From the NCBI GenBank assembly GCA_965194535.1, contig OZ239145.1, positions 1,240,001-1,304,000 of the forward strand: a stretch of 64,000 nucleotides of DNA, written 5' to 3'. Within the stretch, counting starts at the first letter, position 1, and every line of letters starts with the position of its first letter. Positions 30,678 through 39,548 of this stretch are shown piece after piece. Under the pieces are notes generated by a model. It was not told the DNA's origin and did no database searches. It saw only the letters and a list, made by a program, of their open reading frames with translations. Made by a program: the position numbers and the translations under genes. Source of the stretch: Verrucolacustris abundans. Lineage in GTDB: Bacteria; Verrucomicrobiota; Verrucomicrobiia; Methylacidiphilales; Verrucolacustridaceae.

Positions 30678-32390
30678 TTAGCTGGGTATGGAGGGAGCTG
30701 ATTGCGTTGAGGACTCCAACTGGACTCCCAAATCCCCTATTTTTGCCCAGCTCATTCCAGTGAAGGCAGGCACCTCCATCGACATCGCTTTCCACACATC
30801 CTCGACAGAGTGAAGTGAGTTGCCGCCCGTACAAGCCTCTCGAAGGTCCCGCAAGATCATCCAATCCTCCCTAGCCTCACCTGGTGCAGACACGGCTCTC
30901 GTCATTCGTTGAAGTCGCCCATGCACATTCACCATTGAACCTGTCTTCTCTGCCGAGGCAGCAGCAGGGAAAACAACATGAGCCGCCCGTGTTGTTTCGT
31001 TTTGTAATATTCCGGATACAATAAGTACCTCCAATTTCGCTAAAGCACTTGCGGAAATTCCCGCTGGGATCACATTTTCGCCACCCAAAACAAAAAGGCC
31101 TCTAATTTTGCCCGAAATAATCTCTTCCCCCCAACTGCTAAACTTTCTCCCCCCGGACGACAGCCCCAAAAGTTCCGCCCCACGACTATTTGGATTCCCA
31201 TCCCCACTTCGAAGGAAGGAATCGGCTTGTCCTAGGTTTTGAACCCCATCCACTCGCGTCACCCCCAGCTCGGCCAGCAAGCGTTTGAGTACAAAAAGCT
31301 CTTCATTCGTCAGGCGAGCCGATGCAACCACAGCCATTTCCTCTGGCTTCACCTTTTTCAGACCCTCGGCTGCTCTCTGAATCGCATCCGCCCAAGTCCC
31401 TGGGAACTGCTGACCCGCAGCTTGGAGAAGAGGACGGGTCAAACGATCCTTCGAATCTAAATAGTGGAAATTCAACCTTCCAAAATCACACATCCATTGA
31501 GAATTGACTGCCTCATTCTCGCGCGGAGTGAGTCGATGGACCTTCCCCTCGCGAGAACCCACCGTGATATTACAACCTGTCCCACAACTGGTGCACAAAC
31601 TCTTAGACTCTTTAAGAAACCAGACTCTCATCTGAAAACGAAAATCCTTGCTCGTCAAAGCTCCCACGGGACAGATATCCACCGTGTTGAGTGAATAGGG
31701 ATGGTCAAACCTCTTTCCAGGGTAAGCCGTAAGCGTGCTGTGACTCCCTCGGTTTACAAACCCAAGCACATCCTCTTTACCCACCTCACTCGAAAAACGA
31801 ATACAGCGAGAACATAAAATACACCGTTCGTCGTCCAACACGATCCGTTCTCCTAAGTCCACGTTTTTAGGCTTCTTTACCTTGTTTTCCACAAAACGAC
31901 TCTCCCCTGTCCCGTACTCCACCGAGTACTCCTGCAACTTACACTCCCCGGCCTGATCACAGATCGTACAATCCAAAGGATGATTAATCAGAAGAAACTC
32001 CATCACCCCATTTCGACAATCTTTGACAAGGGCTGAGTCAGTTCGAATCCCCATTCCAGGAGTCACTCCTGTTGCACACCCGATTTGGGGTCTGGGCATC
32101 CAAGCAATCTCAGGCTTTCCGTCTGGACCCAAAATTGGCTTTCGGTCAGGCCCCATTTTGGGTGTTCCCATTTCAAAGAGACACATCCGGCAGTTTCCAA
32201 CCACAGACAACTTGGGATGGTAACAGTAGTGCGGGATAAACTTCTTAGACCTGTGCGCAACCTCGACCACGTTCAATCCGCGGGGCATCTGCATCCAGAC
32301 TCCGTCAACTTGAACATCGATCAGATCCTTCTCGTCCTTGGCCACATCGTGATTCCAGGGATTCATTGAATGGGGGGAGCAACAACTCAT
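30678..32390 (-). CDS. nuoG: NADH-quinone oxidoreductase subunit G
   Basis: The iron-sulfur-rich subunit of the complex I peripheral arm. The [2Fe-2S] ligands are in HYCYHPKLSVVGNCRMC. HPLDCTICDQAGECKLQEYS carries the His-ligated cluster, CILCSRCIRF the next [4Fe-4S], and LCTSCGTGCNITVGSREG a further one. The molybdopterin-like C-terminal part is shortened (570 residues in total). Starts 8 nt after nuoF. Confidence 0.95.
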   Translation of the reverse strand: MSCCSPHSMNPWNHDVAKDEKDLIDVQVDGVWMQMPRGLNVVEVAHRSKKFIPHYCYHPKLSVVGNCRMCLFEMGTPKMGPDRKPILGPDGKPEIAWMPRPQIGCATGVTPGMGIRTDSALVKDCRNGVMEFLLINHPLDCTICDQAGECKLQEYSVEYGTGESRFVENKVKKPKNVDLGERIVLDDERCILCSRCIRFSSEVGKEDVLGFVNRGSHSTLTAYPGKRFDHPYSLNTVDICPVGALTSKDFRFQMRVWFLKESKSLCTSCGTGCNITVGSREGKVHRLTPRENEAVNSQWMCDFGRLNFHYLDSKDRLTRPLLQAAGQQFPGTWADAIQRAAEGLKKVKPEEMAVVASARLTNEELFVLKRLLAELGVTRVDGVQNLGQADSFLRSGDGNPNSRGAELLGLSSGGRKFSSWGEEIISGKIRGLFVLGGENVIPAGISASALAKLEVLIVSGILQNETTRAAHVVFPAAASAEKTGSMVNVHGRLQRMTRAVSAPGEAREDWMILRDLREACTGGNSLHSVEDVWKAMSMEVPAFTGMSWAKIGDLGVQLESSTQSAPSIPS

Positions 32391-32397
32391 AGGTTTT

Positions 32398-33765
32398 TCA
32401 ATGGGTCAAAGAGATTGTATCTCTTTTTGCTGCAGTTCCATTCCTACGAATGCGCAGTTGAATCTCTTCTTTGAACTTGCCGATAAAGCTTTGCACGGGC
32501 CAAGCCGCTGCTTCGCCAAATGCACAGATGGTGCGTCCCGCAATCCTGTCTGCCACATCCTTCAATAGACCAGGGTCGCTATCTCTCCCATGACCTTCCG
32601 CGATCCGCGCCAGAATCTTTTTCAGCCACATCACCCCTTCTCGGCAAGGGGTGCACTGTCCGCACGACTCGTGAGCATAGAAGGTAGAAATATTTGCCAG
32701 GCACTCCACCATGTCCCGAGTATCATCCATCACAATCACTCCACCTGACCCCGCCATACTTCCAGCTGCTGCCAGGCTATCAAAATCCATCCGTAGATCC
32801 TCAAGTTTTACCTCACGGTCGACCATGTTCCCCTGCGCATCCTTCTCTTTGACTTTGAACACTTCTCCAGCCCGTAAAACCTTTGCCGAAGATCCACCAG
32901 GGATGACTGCTTTGAGCCTTCTCCCATTCCGAATTCCGCCGCATACGCCATAGATTAACTGCCCTAAGGTAATGCCCCCACAGGGAAACTCGTAATACCC
33001 GGGTTTGACGACATCCCCACTTACGCACAGCAAACGCGTTCCCGTGTTATTCGGTCGACCAATCTTTGCATAAGCGTCTCCGCCCATTTCGACGATGTGT
33101 TTCACATTACACAAAGTCTCGACGTTATTGACGATCGTAGGACTCATATAGAGACCCAATACTGCGGGGAAGTAGGGAGGCTTAATTCGTGGATACGCTC
33201 TCTTTCCCTCCAAAGATTCGATTAATCCTGTCTCCTCCCCACAAATGTAAGCCCCCGCTCCGCGATGGACATAGATTTCCAAATCATAGCCACTTTTTAA
33301 GATATTCTTTCCGAGGAAACCTGCCGCTTTGGCCTCCTGAATCGCTTTCTCGAGAACTTTATGACCAAAGGTGAATTCACACCGAATATACAGATAAGCC
33401 AGTTTCACCCCGTTCGCAAAACAGCTAAGGATCATTCCCTCAAGCAGTTGATGCGGGTCTTTATAGATAATCTGGCGATCCTTAAAAGTTCCAGGTTCCG
33501 ACTCATCCGCATTGCAGATTAGATAAATTGGTTTTGTTGCTTTTGACGGATCAATAAAACTCCACTTGGTACCTGTTGGGAAACCCGCGCCCCCTCTTCC
33601 ACGTAACTGGCTCTTTTTTACTTCATCACGAATCGCAGAAGGGCCCATCGCAAGGCCTTTTTTCAACATCTCATACCCGCCGTGCTTCAAATAACACTCC
33701 ATGTCCCGAGTGTATCCAGGGGCATCAATGTGCTTAAAAATCAGACGCTGTTCAGGAATGGCCAT
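32398..33765 (-). CDS. nuoF: NADH-quinone oxidoreductase subunit F
   Basis: NADH- and FMN-binding entry subunit. LRGRGGAGFPTGTKWSF and CNADESEPGTFKDR form the NADH/FMN site, GAGAYICGEETGLIESLEGK the flavin loop, and SCGQCTPCREGVMWL with a later GRTICAFGEAAAWPVQSF hold the N3 [4Fe-4S] cysteines. 455 residues, complete. Confidence 0.97.
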   Translation of the reverse strand: MAIPEQRLIFKHIDAPGYTRDMECYLKHGGYEMLKKGLAMGPSAIRDEVKKSQLRGRGGAGFPTGTKWSFIDPSKATKPIYLICNADESEPGTFKDRQIIYKDPHQLLEGMILSCFANGVKLAYLYIRCEFTFGHKVLEKAIQEAKAAGFLGKNILKSGYDLEIYVHRGAGAYICGEETGLIESLEGKRAYPRIKPPYFPAVLGLYMSPTIVNNVETLCNVKHIVEMGGDAYAKIGRPNNTGTRLLCVSGDVVKPGYYEFPCGGITLGQLIYGVCGGIRNGRRLKAVIPGGSSAKVLRAGEVFKVKEKDAQGNMVDREVKLEDLRMDFDSLAAAGSMAGSGGVIVMDDTRDMVECLANISTFYAHESCGQCTPCREGVMWLKKILARIAEGHGRDSDPGLLKDVADRIAGRTICAFGEAAAWPVQSFIGKFKEEIQLRIRRNGTAAKRDTISLTH

Positions 33766-33774
33766 GTTTTTCCC

Positions 33775-34311
33775 CTACTTACATCCCGCAACAAGTTCGG
33801 CGGCCTTTTTTTCATCCACTTTTTCATAAAACTCATCGTTCCTAAGAATGACGGGCGCTGTCCCACATGACGCAAGACACTCGGAATACTCCAAAGAAAA
33901 TCTGCCATCCCCACTCACCATCGCTCCCTCATGCCCATCCGCTTTTAGGTTCATCAATTTCTGTAATGCGGCAAAAGTCTTTCCCGCACCCCCCAAAGCA
34001 CAAGGAAGGGTTCGGCACACGCGAAAGTGGAACTTTCCATACGGTCTCTGACGGAACCATGGATAAAAGGTAACCAGCTCAAGCACCTGAATTTCCTGGA
34101 GAGATAATCTTTTCGCAATCCACTCCACCCCACGAGGCCCGATGTATCCGAAGGTTTCCTGCCAAAGGTGAAGGAGAGGAAGAACCGCACTCCTCTTTGA
34201 GACTGGGTAGCGAGACACTAGCTCGTCCGCCTGCTTTTCCATCTCAGATGAAATCTCGCCCTTTTCAGGAGCGGCACAATTCTCCGTCCCTGCACGTAAG
34301 GGGGTGCTCAT
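33775..34311 (-). CDS. nuoE: NADH-quinone oxidoreductase subunit E
   Basis: Thioredoxin-like [2Fe-2S] (N1a) subunit. An N-terminal helical part is followed by FRVCRTLPCALGGAG and YSECLASCGTAPVIL, giving the C-x4-C and C-x3-C ligands. 178 residues. Start overlaps the nuoD stop (ATGA). Confidence 0.95.
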   Translation of the reverse strand: MSTPLRAGTENCAAPEKGEISSEMEKQADELVSRYPVSKRSAVLPLLHLWQETFGYIGPRGVEWIAKRLSLQEIQVLELVTFYPWFRQRPYGKFHFRVCRTLPCALGGAGKTFAALQKLMNLKADGHEGAMVSGDGRFSLEYSECLASCGTAPVILRNDEFYEKVDEKKAAELVAGCK

Positions 34312-35534
34312 CGATCACACTCCCCCATCACAAAATCAAAACTTCCCAAGATCGCAGGCACATCACTGACCGTATGGCCCGGCAAAAGATGATTCAAGAT
34401 ACTCAAGTTGCAAAATGATGGAGCACGGATTTTGAGACGGTGGGGCACACCACCTCCTCGGCTATTCAGATAAAAGCCCAACTCCCCTTTTGGATTCTCC
34501 GCTCCAAAATAAATCTCCCCCACCGGTGCATCTGGGCCCTGTGTCACCACCAAGAACTGGTGGATCAATTCCTCCATCTTGGTAAGAACCTTATCCTTTG
34601 AGGGCAGAACATTCTTAGAGTCATGAACCTGCCACGCTCCCCCTGGCATTTTGGCTACCGCTTGCCTGAGAATCAGCACGCTTTGGCGCATCTCCTCCAT
34701 TCTTACGGCGAAACGATCGTAACAATCCCCTGTCGAACCCACGGGAACTTCGAAGTCATACGTGTCGTAATCGAGATAGGGAAACGCTCGACGCACATCA
34801 TACGCGTTGCCTGACCCCCGAAGATTGGGTCCCGTAAGACCATAATCCAGAGCCACATCATCGGGAATAATTCCCAAGTCCTTCGTCCTATCCACAAAGA
34901 TTCGATTCCGGTTTAACATCGAACCAAATTCATCTAACCGACCAGGAAATTGAGCACAGAATTCGGTCACGCCCTCAAGAAACCCTGGCGGAATGTCCCG
35001 AGTCTGGCCACCCACTCGCGTGAAGCTTGTGGTAAACCGCGCTCCTGTGAGAAGTTCGATCAAGTTGTAGATCTTTTCTCTTTCAGTAAAGGTGTAGAGA
35101 AACATCGTCATCGCCCCCACATCCATCGCAAAGGCCCCTAGCCCGAGAAGATGCGCCGAAATGCGTGCAAGTTCGCAACAGATAACTCGAGTCACCTTGG
35201 CTCGAGGAGGCAGTTCGAATCCCATCAACTTTTCGACAGCACAGGCGTAGGCCACGTTGTTAGCCAACGGAGCCATATAATCCAATCGATCGGTGTAGGG
35301 CACGAACTGGTTCCATGTCATATTTTCGGCAATCTTCTCATCCCCACGATGAAGATAACCAATATCTGTGTCGGCTTTGGTAATCACCTCTCCGTCCAAC
35401 TCCAAAACCAATCTCAACACCCCGTGAGTGCTGGGATGTGAGGGTCCAATATTGAGAATCAGTTTCTCGCCCACATCCTCCATTTCGGCGGTTCGAGTTG
35501 CCGCATCTCCGAATTCAAGTGTGGTCGAACTCAC
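34308..35534 (-). CDS. nuoD: NADH-quinone oxidoreductase subunit D
   Basis: The 49-kDa-type quinone-site subunit. GTG 35534 is taken as start. It overlaps the nuoC stop (GTGA) and is preceded by AGGAG 7 nt upstream. Longer readings only translate nuoC sequence out of frame. NIGPSHPSTHGVLRL, GYLHRGDEKIAE and the C-terminal IRAPSFCNLSILNHLLPGH and VPAILGSFDFVMGECDR are family blocks. 408 residues. Confidence 0.96.
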   Translation of the reverse strand: MSSTTLEFGDAATRTAEMEDVGEKLILNIGPSHPSTHGVLRLVLELDGEVITKADTDIGYLHRGDEKIAENMTWNQFVPYTDRLDYMAPLANNVAYACAVEKLMGFELPPRAKVTRVICCELARISAHLLGLGAFAMDVGAMTMFLYTFTEREKIYNLIELLTGARFTTSFTRVGGQTRDIPPGFLEGVTEFCAQFPGRLDEFGSMLNRNRIFVDRTKDLGIIPDDVALDYGLTGPNLRGSGNAYDVRRAFPYLDYDTYDFEVPVGSTGDCYDRFAVRMEEMRQSVLILRQAVAKMPGGAWQVHDSKNVLPSKDKVLTKMEELIHQFLVVTQGPDAPVGEIYFGAENPKGELGFYLNSRGGGVPHRLKIRAPSFCNLSILNHLLPGHTVSDVPAILGSFDFVMGECDR

Positions 35535-36100
35535 AGATTTCTCTCCTCTGCTGGGTGTGCCCGGGGCTCGCGATCTTGAGTCAAGGAAGCCGAGTTCGTG
35601 ACGAAGGGCCCCCCTTCCAAAGGAGCTTTTGCGGTAAAGGCGATATCCGGCATCTCGGTAGATAAGCCTGCTAAGGGAAAATCTTTTCTTAAGGGATGAT
35701 GCGGATAGCCATCCCACATCAAAATTCGCCGAAGATCTGTATGTCCGGCAAAGCGAACCCCGACCATGTCCCACGCCTCTCTCTCATGCCACTCGGCTGT
35801 TTTCCAAATATGCGAAACCGTAGGAACCGACTCTCCCTCCGAAACTCTGGTTTTAATCCGAAGATGTTTTTTGCGTTGGATATCACACAACTCGTACACC
35901 ACCTCGAAACGGGGATCCTCTCCATGATGATCCACTGCCGTGAGATCGACGAGGTAGGTAAATCCCTTGGCCTTGAGCGCCGCCATCTGCTCTGGAATTT
36001 TTCCCTTCTCTAAACGCCAAGAGGTTTCCCCTCGAAAATCGGGTAGCTTTTCAGCCCCTGGGAGAAATCCCTCGGTTGCAGATTCCAAACTTGCGCTCAT
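35531..36100 (-). CDS. nuoC: NADH-quinone oxidoreductase subunit C
   Basis: The 30-kDa-type subunit: GFTYLVDLTAVDHHGEDPRF, then EREAWDMVGVRFAGHTDLRR and ILMWDGYPHHPLRKDFPL. 189 residues, separate from nuoD (not the fused NuoCD). Coupled to nuoB by ATGA and to nuoD by GTGA. Confidence 0.95.
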   Translation of the reverse strand: MSASLESATEGFLPGAEKLPDFRGETSWRLEKGKIPEQMAALKAKGFTYLVDLTAVDHHGEDPRFEVVYELCDIQRKKHLRIKTRVSEGESVPTVSHIWKTAEWHEREAWDMVGVRFAGHTDLRRILMWDGYPHHPLRKDFPLAGLSTEMPDIAFTAKAPLEGGPFVTNSASLTQDREPRAHPAEERNL

Positions 36101-36612
36101 GCCACTTGCTTTTGTCCCAACACAACTCCACGACTATGGGCAATCTTGTCTTGAAGTTTCATTAAGCCCTCAAGAACTGCTTCAGGTCGTGGAGGACATC
36201 CCGAAATATAAACATCCACTGGAATGAGGTGATCGATTCCTTGTAGGACCGCATAGCTCCGGTACATCCCACCCGTGCTTGCGCAAGCTCCCATGGCAAT
36301 GCACCACTTCGGCTCCGCCATCTGATCCCATACCCTTTTCGTCGCAAGAGCCATCTTATAGGTCACCGTACCCGCCACGATCATGAGATCGGATTGGCGA
36401 GGGGAAAAGCGCATCACTTCCGCTCCAAATCGCGCAATATCAAAACGACTGGAAGCAGAGGCCATAAGCTCAATCGCGCAGCAGGCCAACCCCATCGGCA
36501 TTGGCCAAAGTGAGTTTTTGCGCATCCAATTGACTGCGGCATCCAATGTGGTGAGGACAACATTGCCCTCAACCTTTGAGTTATAGCCAATTTCGCTGGT
36601 GCTCATCGACAT
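36097..36612 (-). CDS. nuoB: NADH-quinone oxidoreductase subunit B
   Basis: Carries cluster N2, the last iron-sulfur centre before quinone. The ligands are the tandem Cys in GLACCAIELMA, GACAS, and VYISGCPPRPEAV. 171 residues. First gene of the visible nuo operon: only a 95-bp divergent gap to the antiporter lies upstream, so nuoA is not here. Confidence 0.96.
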   Translation of the reverse strand: MSMSTSEIGYNSKVEGNVVLTTLDAAVNWMRKNSLWPMPMGLACCAIELMASASSRFDIARFGAEVMRFSPRQSDLMIVAGTVTYKMALATKRVWDQMAEPKWCIAMGACASTGGMYRSYAVLQGIDHLIPVDVYISGCPPRPEAVLEGLMKLQDKIAHSRGVVLGQKQVA

Positions 36613-36707
36613 AGGTGAAGTTAGTCACGGTTTTTCACAGGGCAAGACCCGTAGGATAGGAATCAGTCCCGCTTGACCCTGCTATTAACTCTCTGCATCC
36701 AAGAGGG

Positions 36708-38009
36708 ATGCCCTTTGCTGTTCTGGACATGGGAACCCCCCCTCCTCCGTGGATCTTGGCCCCCTTTGTCCTCCTTTTAGGGGCAATAGCCGTTGGGCCT
36801 CTGCTCGCGCCCAAGATCTGGCACGAGAGATACCATATTTTTACTGTCGGGTTGGCTGCTGTGGTGATCGCCTACTACCTCATCGGAAGAAGGCAGGCTG
36901 ACCCTCTCATCCACGCCCTACAGGAGTTCATCAGCTTTATGGCCTTGATTGGATCTCTTTATGTGGTCACGGGAGGAATCCGCCTTGGAGTTTCAGGTGA
37001 GGCTACCCCTATTCGTAACGTCACCTTTCTCGCGCTAGGCTCAATTCTGGCAAATTTTCTTGGGACCACAGGGGCAGCCATGCTCTTGATCCGCCCTTGG
37101 ATTCGAATGAACAAGTATCGGGTAACCGGATTCCATATAGTTTTCTTTATCTTCATTGTCGCGAATGTAGGCGGTTGCCTTACCCCAATCGGGGATCCCC
37201 CGCTTTTCTTGGGCTATCTCCATGGCGTCCCTTTTTTCTGGACCCTGACTCATCTCTGGCCTGATTGGTTAGTTGTCACGGGTCTCCTGCTTACAGCCTT
37301 TTACATTTTTGATTCCCAAAACTTCCGTCGAGCCCCACAACCCGTTCGCCAAAAAGAGACATCACAAGAGACCTTTCGGATTGATGGACTTCGAAACTCC
37401 TGGTTTGTTGCGGTCATTCTGGGTGCCGTTCTTCTCAGAGGTGCAGGCGCACCATGGGGTGTGCCCGAAATCATTATGGTTGGGGCTGCGTGGGTCTCGC
37501 ATCGCTTTACCGCCCCCGTCATTCGTCAGCAAAACGATTTTTCGTTTGAGCCTCTCAAGGAGGTCGCATGGCTCTTCTTGGGAATTTTCACAACCCTTGT
37601 GCCCGTCATTCACTCTCTAACAGCCCACTCAAAGAGTTTTCTGCACCCCACCGATCTTCAACTCTATCTGCTCACGGGTTCGTTATCTGCCGTGCTGGAT
37701 AATGCCCCTACCTACCTTACTTTCTTGACCCTCGCCCTCACTCTTCACGAGCCCCAACTGCACCTCCTCAACCCCGCCGATGTAGCCCTGTTTGCAAACC
37801 AATGCCCAAAAACGCTGGCCGCGATCTCCCTTGGAGCAGTTTTCTTTGGTGCAGTCACCTACATTGGAAATGGCCCCAATCTTCTTGTGAAATCCATTGC
37901 AGACTCGGCAAAAATTAAAATGCCCACCTTTTTTGGTTATATCCTTAAGTATAGCATTCCAATTCTCATTCCCATCCTCTTCTTGGCGGGCTGGATACTT
38001 TCCCGCTAG
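36708..38009 (+). CDS. NhaD-like Na+/H+ antiporter (ion transporter superfamily)
   Basis: A 433-residue integral membrane protein with about 11-12 hydrophobic helices. The two family half-motifs are visible: NVGGCLTPIGDPPLFLGYLH in the first half and SLSAVLDNAPTYLTFLTLAL with YIGNGPNLLVKSIA in the second. NhaD proteins export Na+ or Li+ for H+. It diverges from nuoB and is followed 8 nt later by malQ. ArsB/citrate-type relatives cannot be excluded by eye. Confidence 0.85.
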   Translation: MPFAVLDMGTPPPPWILAPFVLLLGAIAVGPLLAPKIWHERYHIFTVGLAAVVIAYYLIGRRQADPLIHALQEFISFMALIGSLYVVTGGIRLGVSGEATPIRNVTFLALGSILANFLGTTGAAMLLIRPWIRMNKYRVTGFHIVFFIFIVANVGGCLTPIGDPPLFLGYLHGVPFFWTLTHLWPDWLVVTGLLLTAFYIFDSQNFRRAPQPVRQKETSQETFRIDGLRNSWFVAVILGAVLLRGAGAPWGVPEIIMVGAAWVSHRFTAPVIRQQNDFSFEPLKEVAWLFLGIFTTLVPVIHSLTAHSKSFLHPTDLQLYLLTGSLSAVLDNAPTYLTFLTLALTLHEPQLHLLNPADVALFANQCPKTLAAISLGAVFFGAVTYIGNGPNLLVKSIADSAKIKMPTFFGYILKYSIPILIPILFLAGWILSR

Positions 38010-38017
38010 AATTTCTT

Positions 38018-39544
38018 ATGCCTTTTCCTCGCCAAGCCGGAATTCTACTTCACCCCACATCTCTTCCAGGTCGCTATGGGATGGGTGAAATCGGCCCCGA
38101 AGCTCATCGCTGGTTGGCCCACCTCAACACAATGGGTCAAAAGATTTGGCAGGTTCTCCCCCTTGGACCAACAGGATATGGGGATTCCCCTTATCAAACG
38201 CTTTCTACCTTTGCAGGCAACACGATGCTCATCTCCTTCGATTCACTTCGGGATGAGGGATTATTGAAAGATGAAGATCTCCGCAATTTCCCCGTCTTTC
38301 CTGAAAATAGGGTCGATTACGGTCCCGTCCTTCTCGCACGGTCCGCACTTTTACATAAAGTCGCACAATCTTTCGCGCGACGCGCCTCCCCCGCTTTAAA
38401 GGCCGGATGGATGCAATTCTGCGAAGCAGAAAGCGATTGGTTGGAGGAGTACACCCTTTTCTCTGCGCTGAAGAAAGAGTACGGAGGCGGACCTTGGATT
38501 CTTTGGCCAGAACCCCTCCGAAACAGAGAATCTTCAGCACTCGATGCAGCGAGAAAGAAGCACGCAACAGAGATTAAGCACTCAAAGATTCTTCAGTTTC
38601 TTTTTTTTCATCAGTGGGAATCCCTTCGGCAAGAGGCTCGCCGACGAGGAATCTCCATCGTCGGTGATATTCCGATCTTTGTCGCACATGACAGTGCGGA
38701 TGTCTGGTGCCGACCCGACCTCTTCTTTATGGAAAAAGATGGTCAACCATCTGTCATTGCTGGTGTTCCCCCCGACTACTTCAGTCAAACAGGGCAACGC
38801 TGGGGAAACCCTCTCTACCGCTGGGAGATTCACGAAAAAGAGTCTTTTGCCTGGTGGATAGCCCGCCTGAAAAGCTCGCTCAAGCTATACGATATTGTCC
38901 GAATCGACCATTTCAGAGGCTTTGAAGCGAACTGGGAGATTCCGGCCCATGAGAAGACCGCCATCCGAGGTCGCTGGATGCCAGGGCCCGGCCGGAAGCT
39001 TTTCGATGCCGCTCGGCATGCATTGGGAGACCTCCCTATTTTGGCCGAGGACTTGGGGGTCATTACCAAGGAGGTCGATGCTTTGAGGGACTCCCTCGAT
39101 TTTCCTGGAATGAGAATTCTCCAATTTGCATTCGGGGACGACCCCAAAGCCGAGTCGTTCCGACCCGAAAGTTATCCCGCCAACTGCGCAGTGTACACGG
39201 GGACACACGACAACGACACGACCGTCGGATGGTATTGCAGTGAACCTGGAAAAGACTCCACTCGTAACGCAGAACAGATTGCAAAAGAGAATCACAACGC
39301 CCGAACTTACCTCTCTTCGGACGGATCCCAAATTCACTGGGATATGATCTCCTTAGCTCTACGCTCCCCAGCAAATACGGCTGTCTATCCACTGCAGGAT
39401 GTCTTGGGTTTAGGTTCGGAGGCTCGAATGAATGTTCCCGGACGCGAGGAGGGAAACTGGTCGTGGAGATTTCAATGGCAACAACTCACTCCTGAGATTG
39501 AGCAACGCCTTCACCGGCTGACCCAAGAAACCAACCGCAGCTGA
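38018..39544 (+). CDS. malQ: 4-alpha-glucanotransferase (amylomaltase)
   Basis: GH77 enzyme transferring alpha-1,4-glucan segments in glycogen/maltodextrin use. GRYGMGEIGPEA and GDSPYQTLSTFAGN open the barrel. RIDHFRGFEANWEIPA holds the nucleophile Asp, LAEDLGVITKEVDALRD the acid/base Glu, and YTGTHDNDTTVGWY the third acid. 508 residues, standard single-domain length. Confidence 0.97.
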   Translation: MPFPRQAGILLHPTSLPGRYGMGEIGPEAHRWLAHLNTMGQKIWQVLPLGPTGYGDSPYQTLSTFAGNTMLISFDSLRDEGLLKDEDLRNFPVFPENRVDYGPVLLARSALLHKVAQSFARRASPALKAGWMQFCEAESDWLEEYTLFSALKKEYGGGPWILWPEPLRNRESSALDAARKKHATEIKHSKILQFLFFHQWESLRQEARRRGISIVGDIPIFVAHDSADVWCRPDLFFMEKDGQPSVIAGVPPDYFSQTGQRWGNPLYRWEIHEKESFAWWIARLKSSLKLYDIVRIDHFRGFEANWEIPAHEKTAIRGRWMPGPGRKLFDAARHALGDLPILAEDLGVITKEVDALRDSLDFPGMRILQFAFGDDPKAESFRPESYPANCAVYTGTHDNDTTVGWYCSEPGKDSTRNAEQIAKENHNARTYLSSDGSQIHWDMISLALRSPANTAVYPLQDVLGLGSEARMNVPGREEGNWSWRFQWQQLTPEIEQRLHRLTQETNRS

Positions 39545-39548
39545 ATTT

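Noticed and set aside
35535..35774. 80-residue N-terminal extension of NuoD
   Set aside because: It retranslates nuoC in another frame; the GTG at 35534 with AGGAG upstream and a GTGA overlap is the better start.
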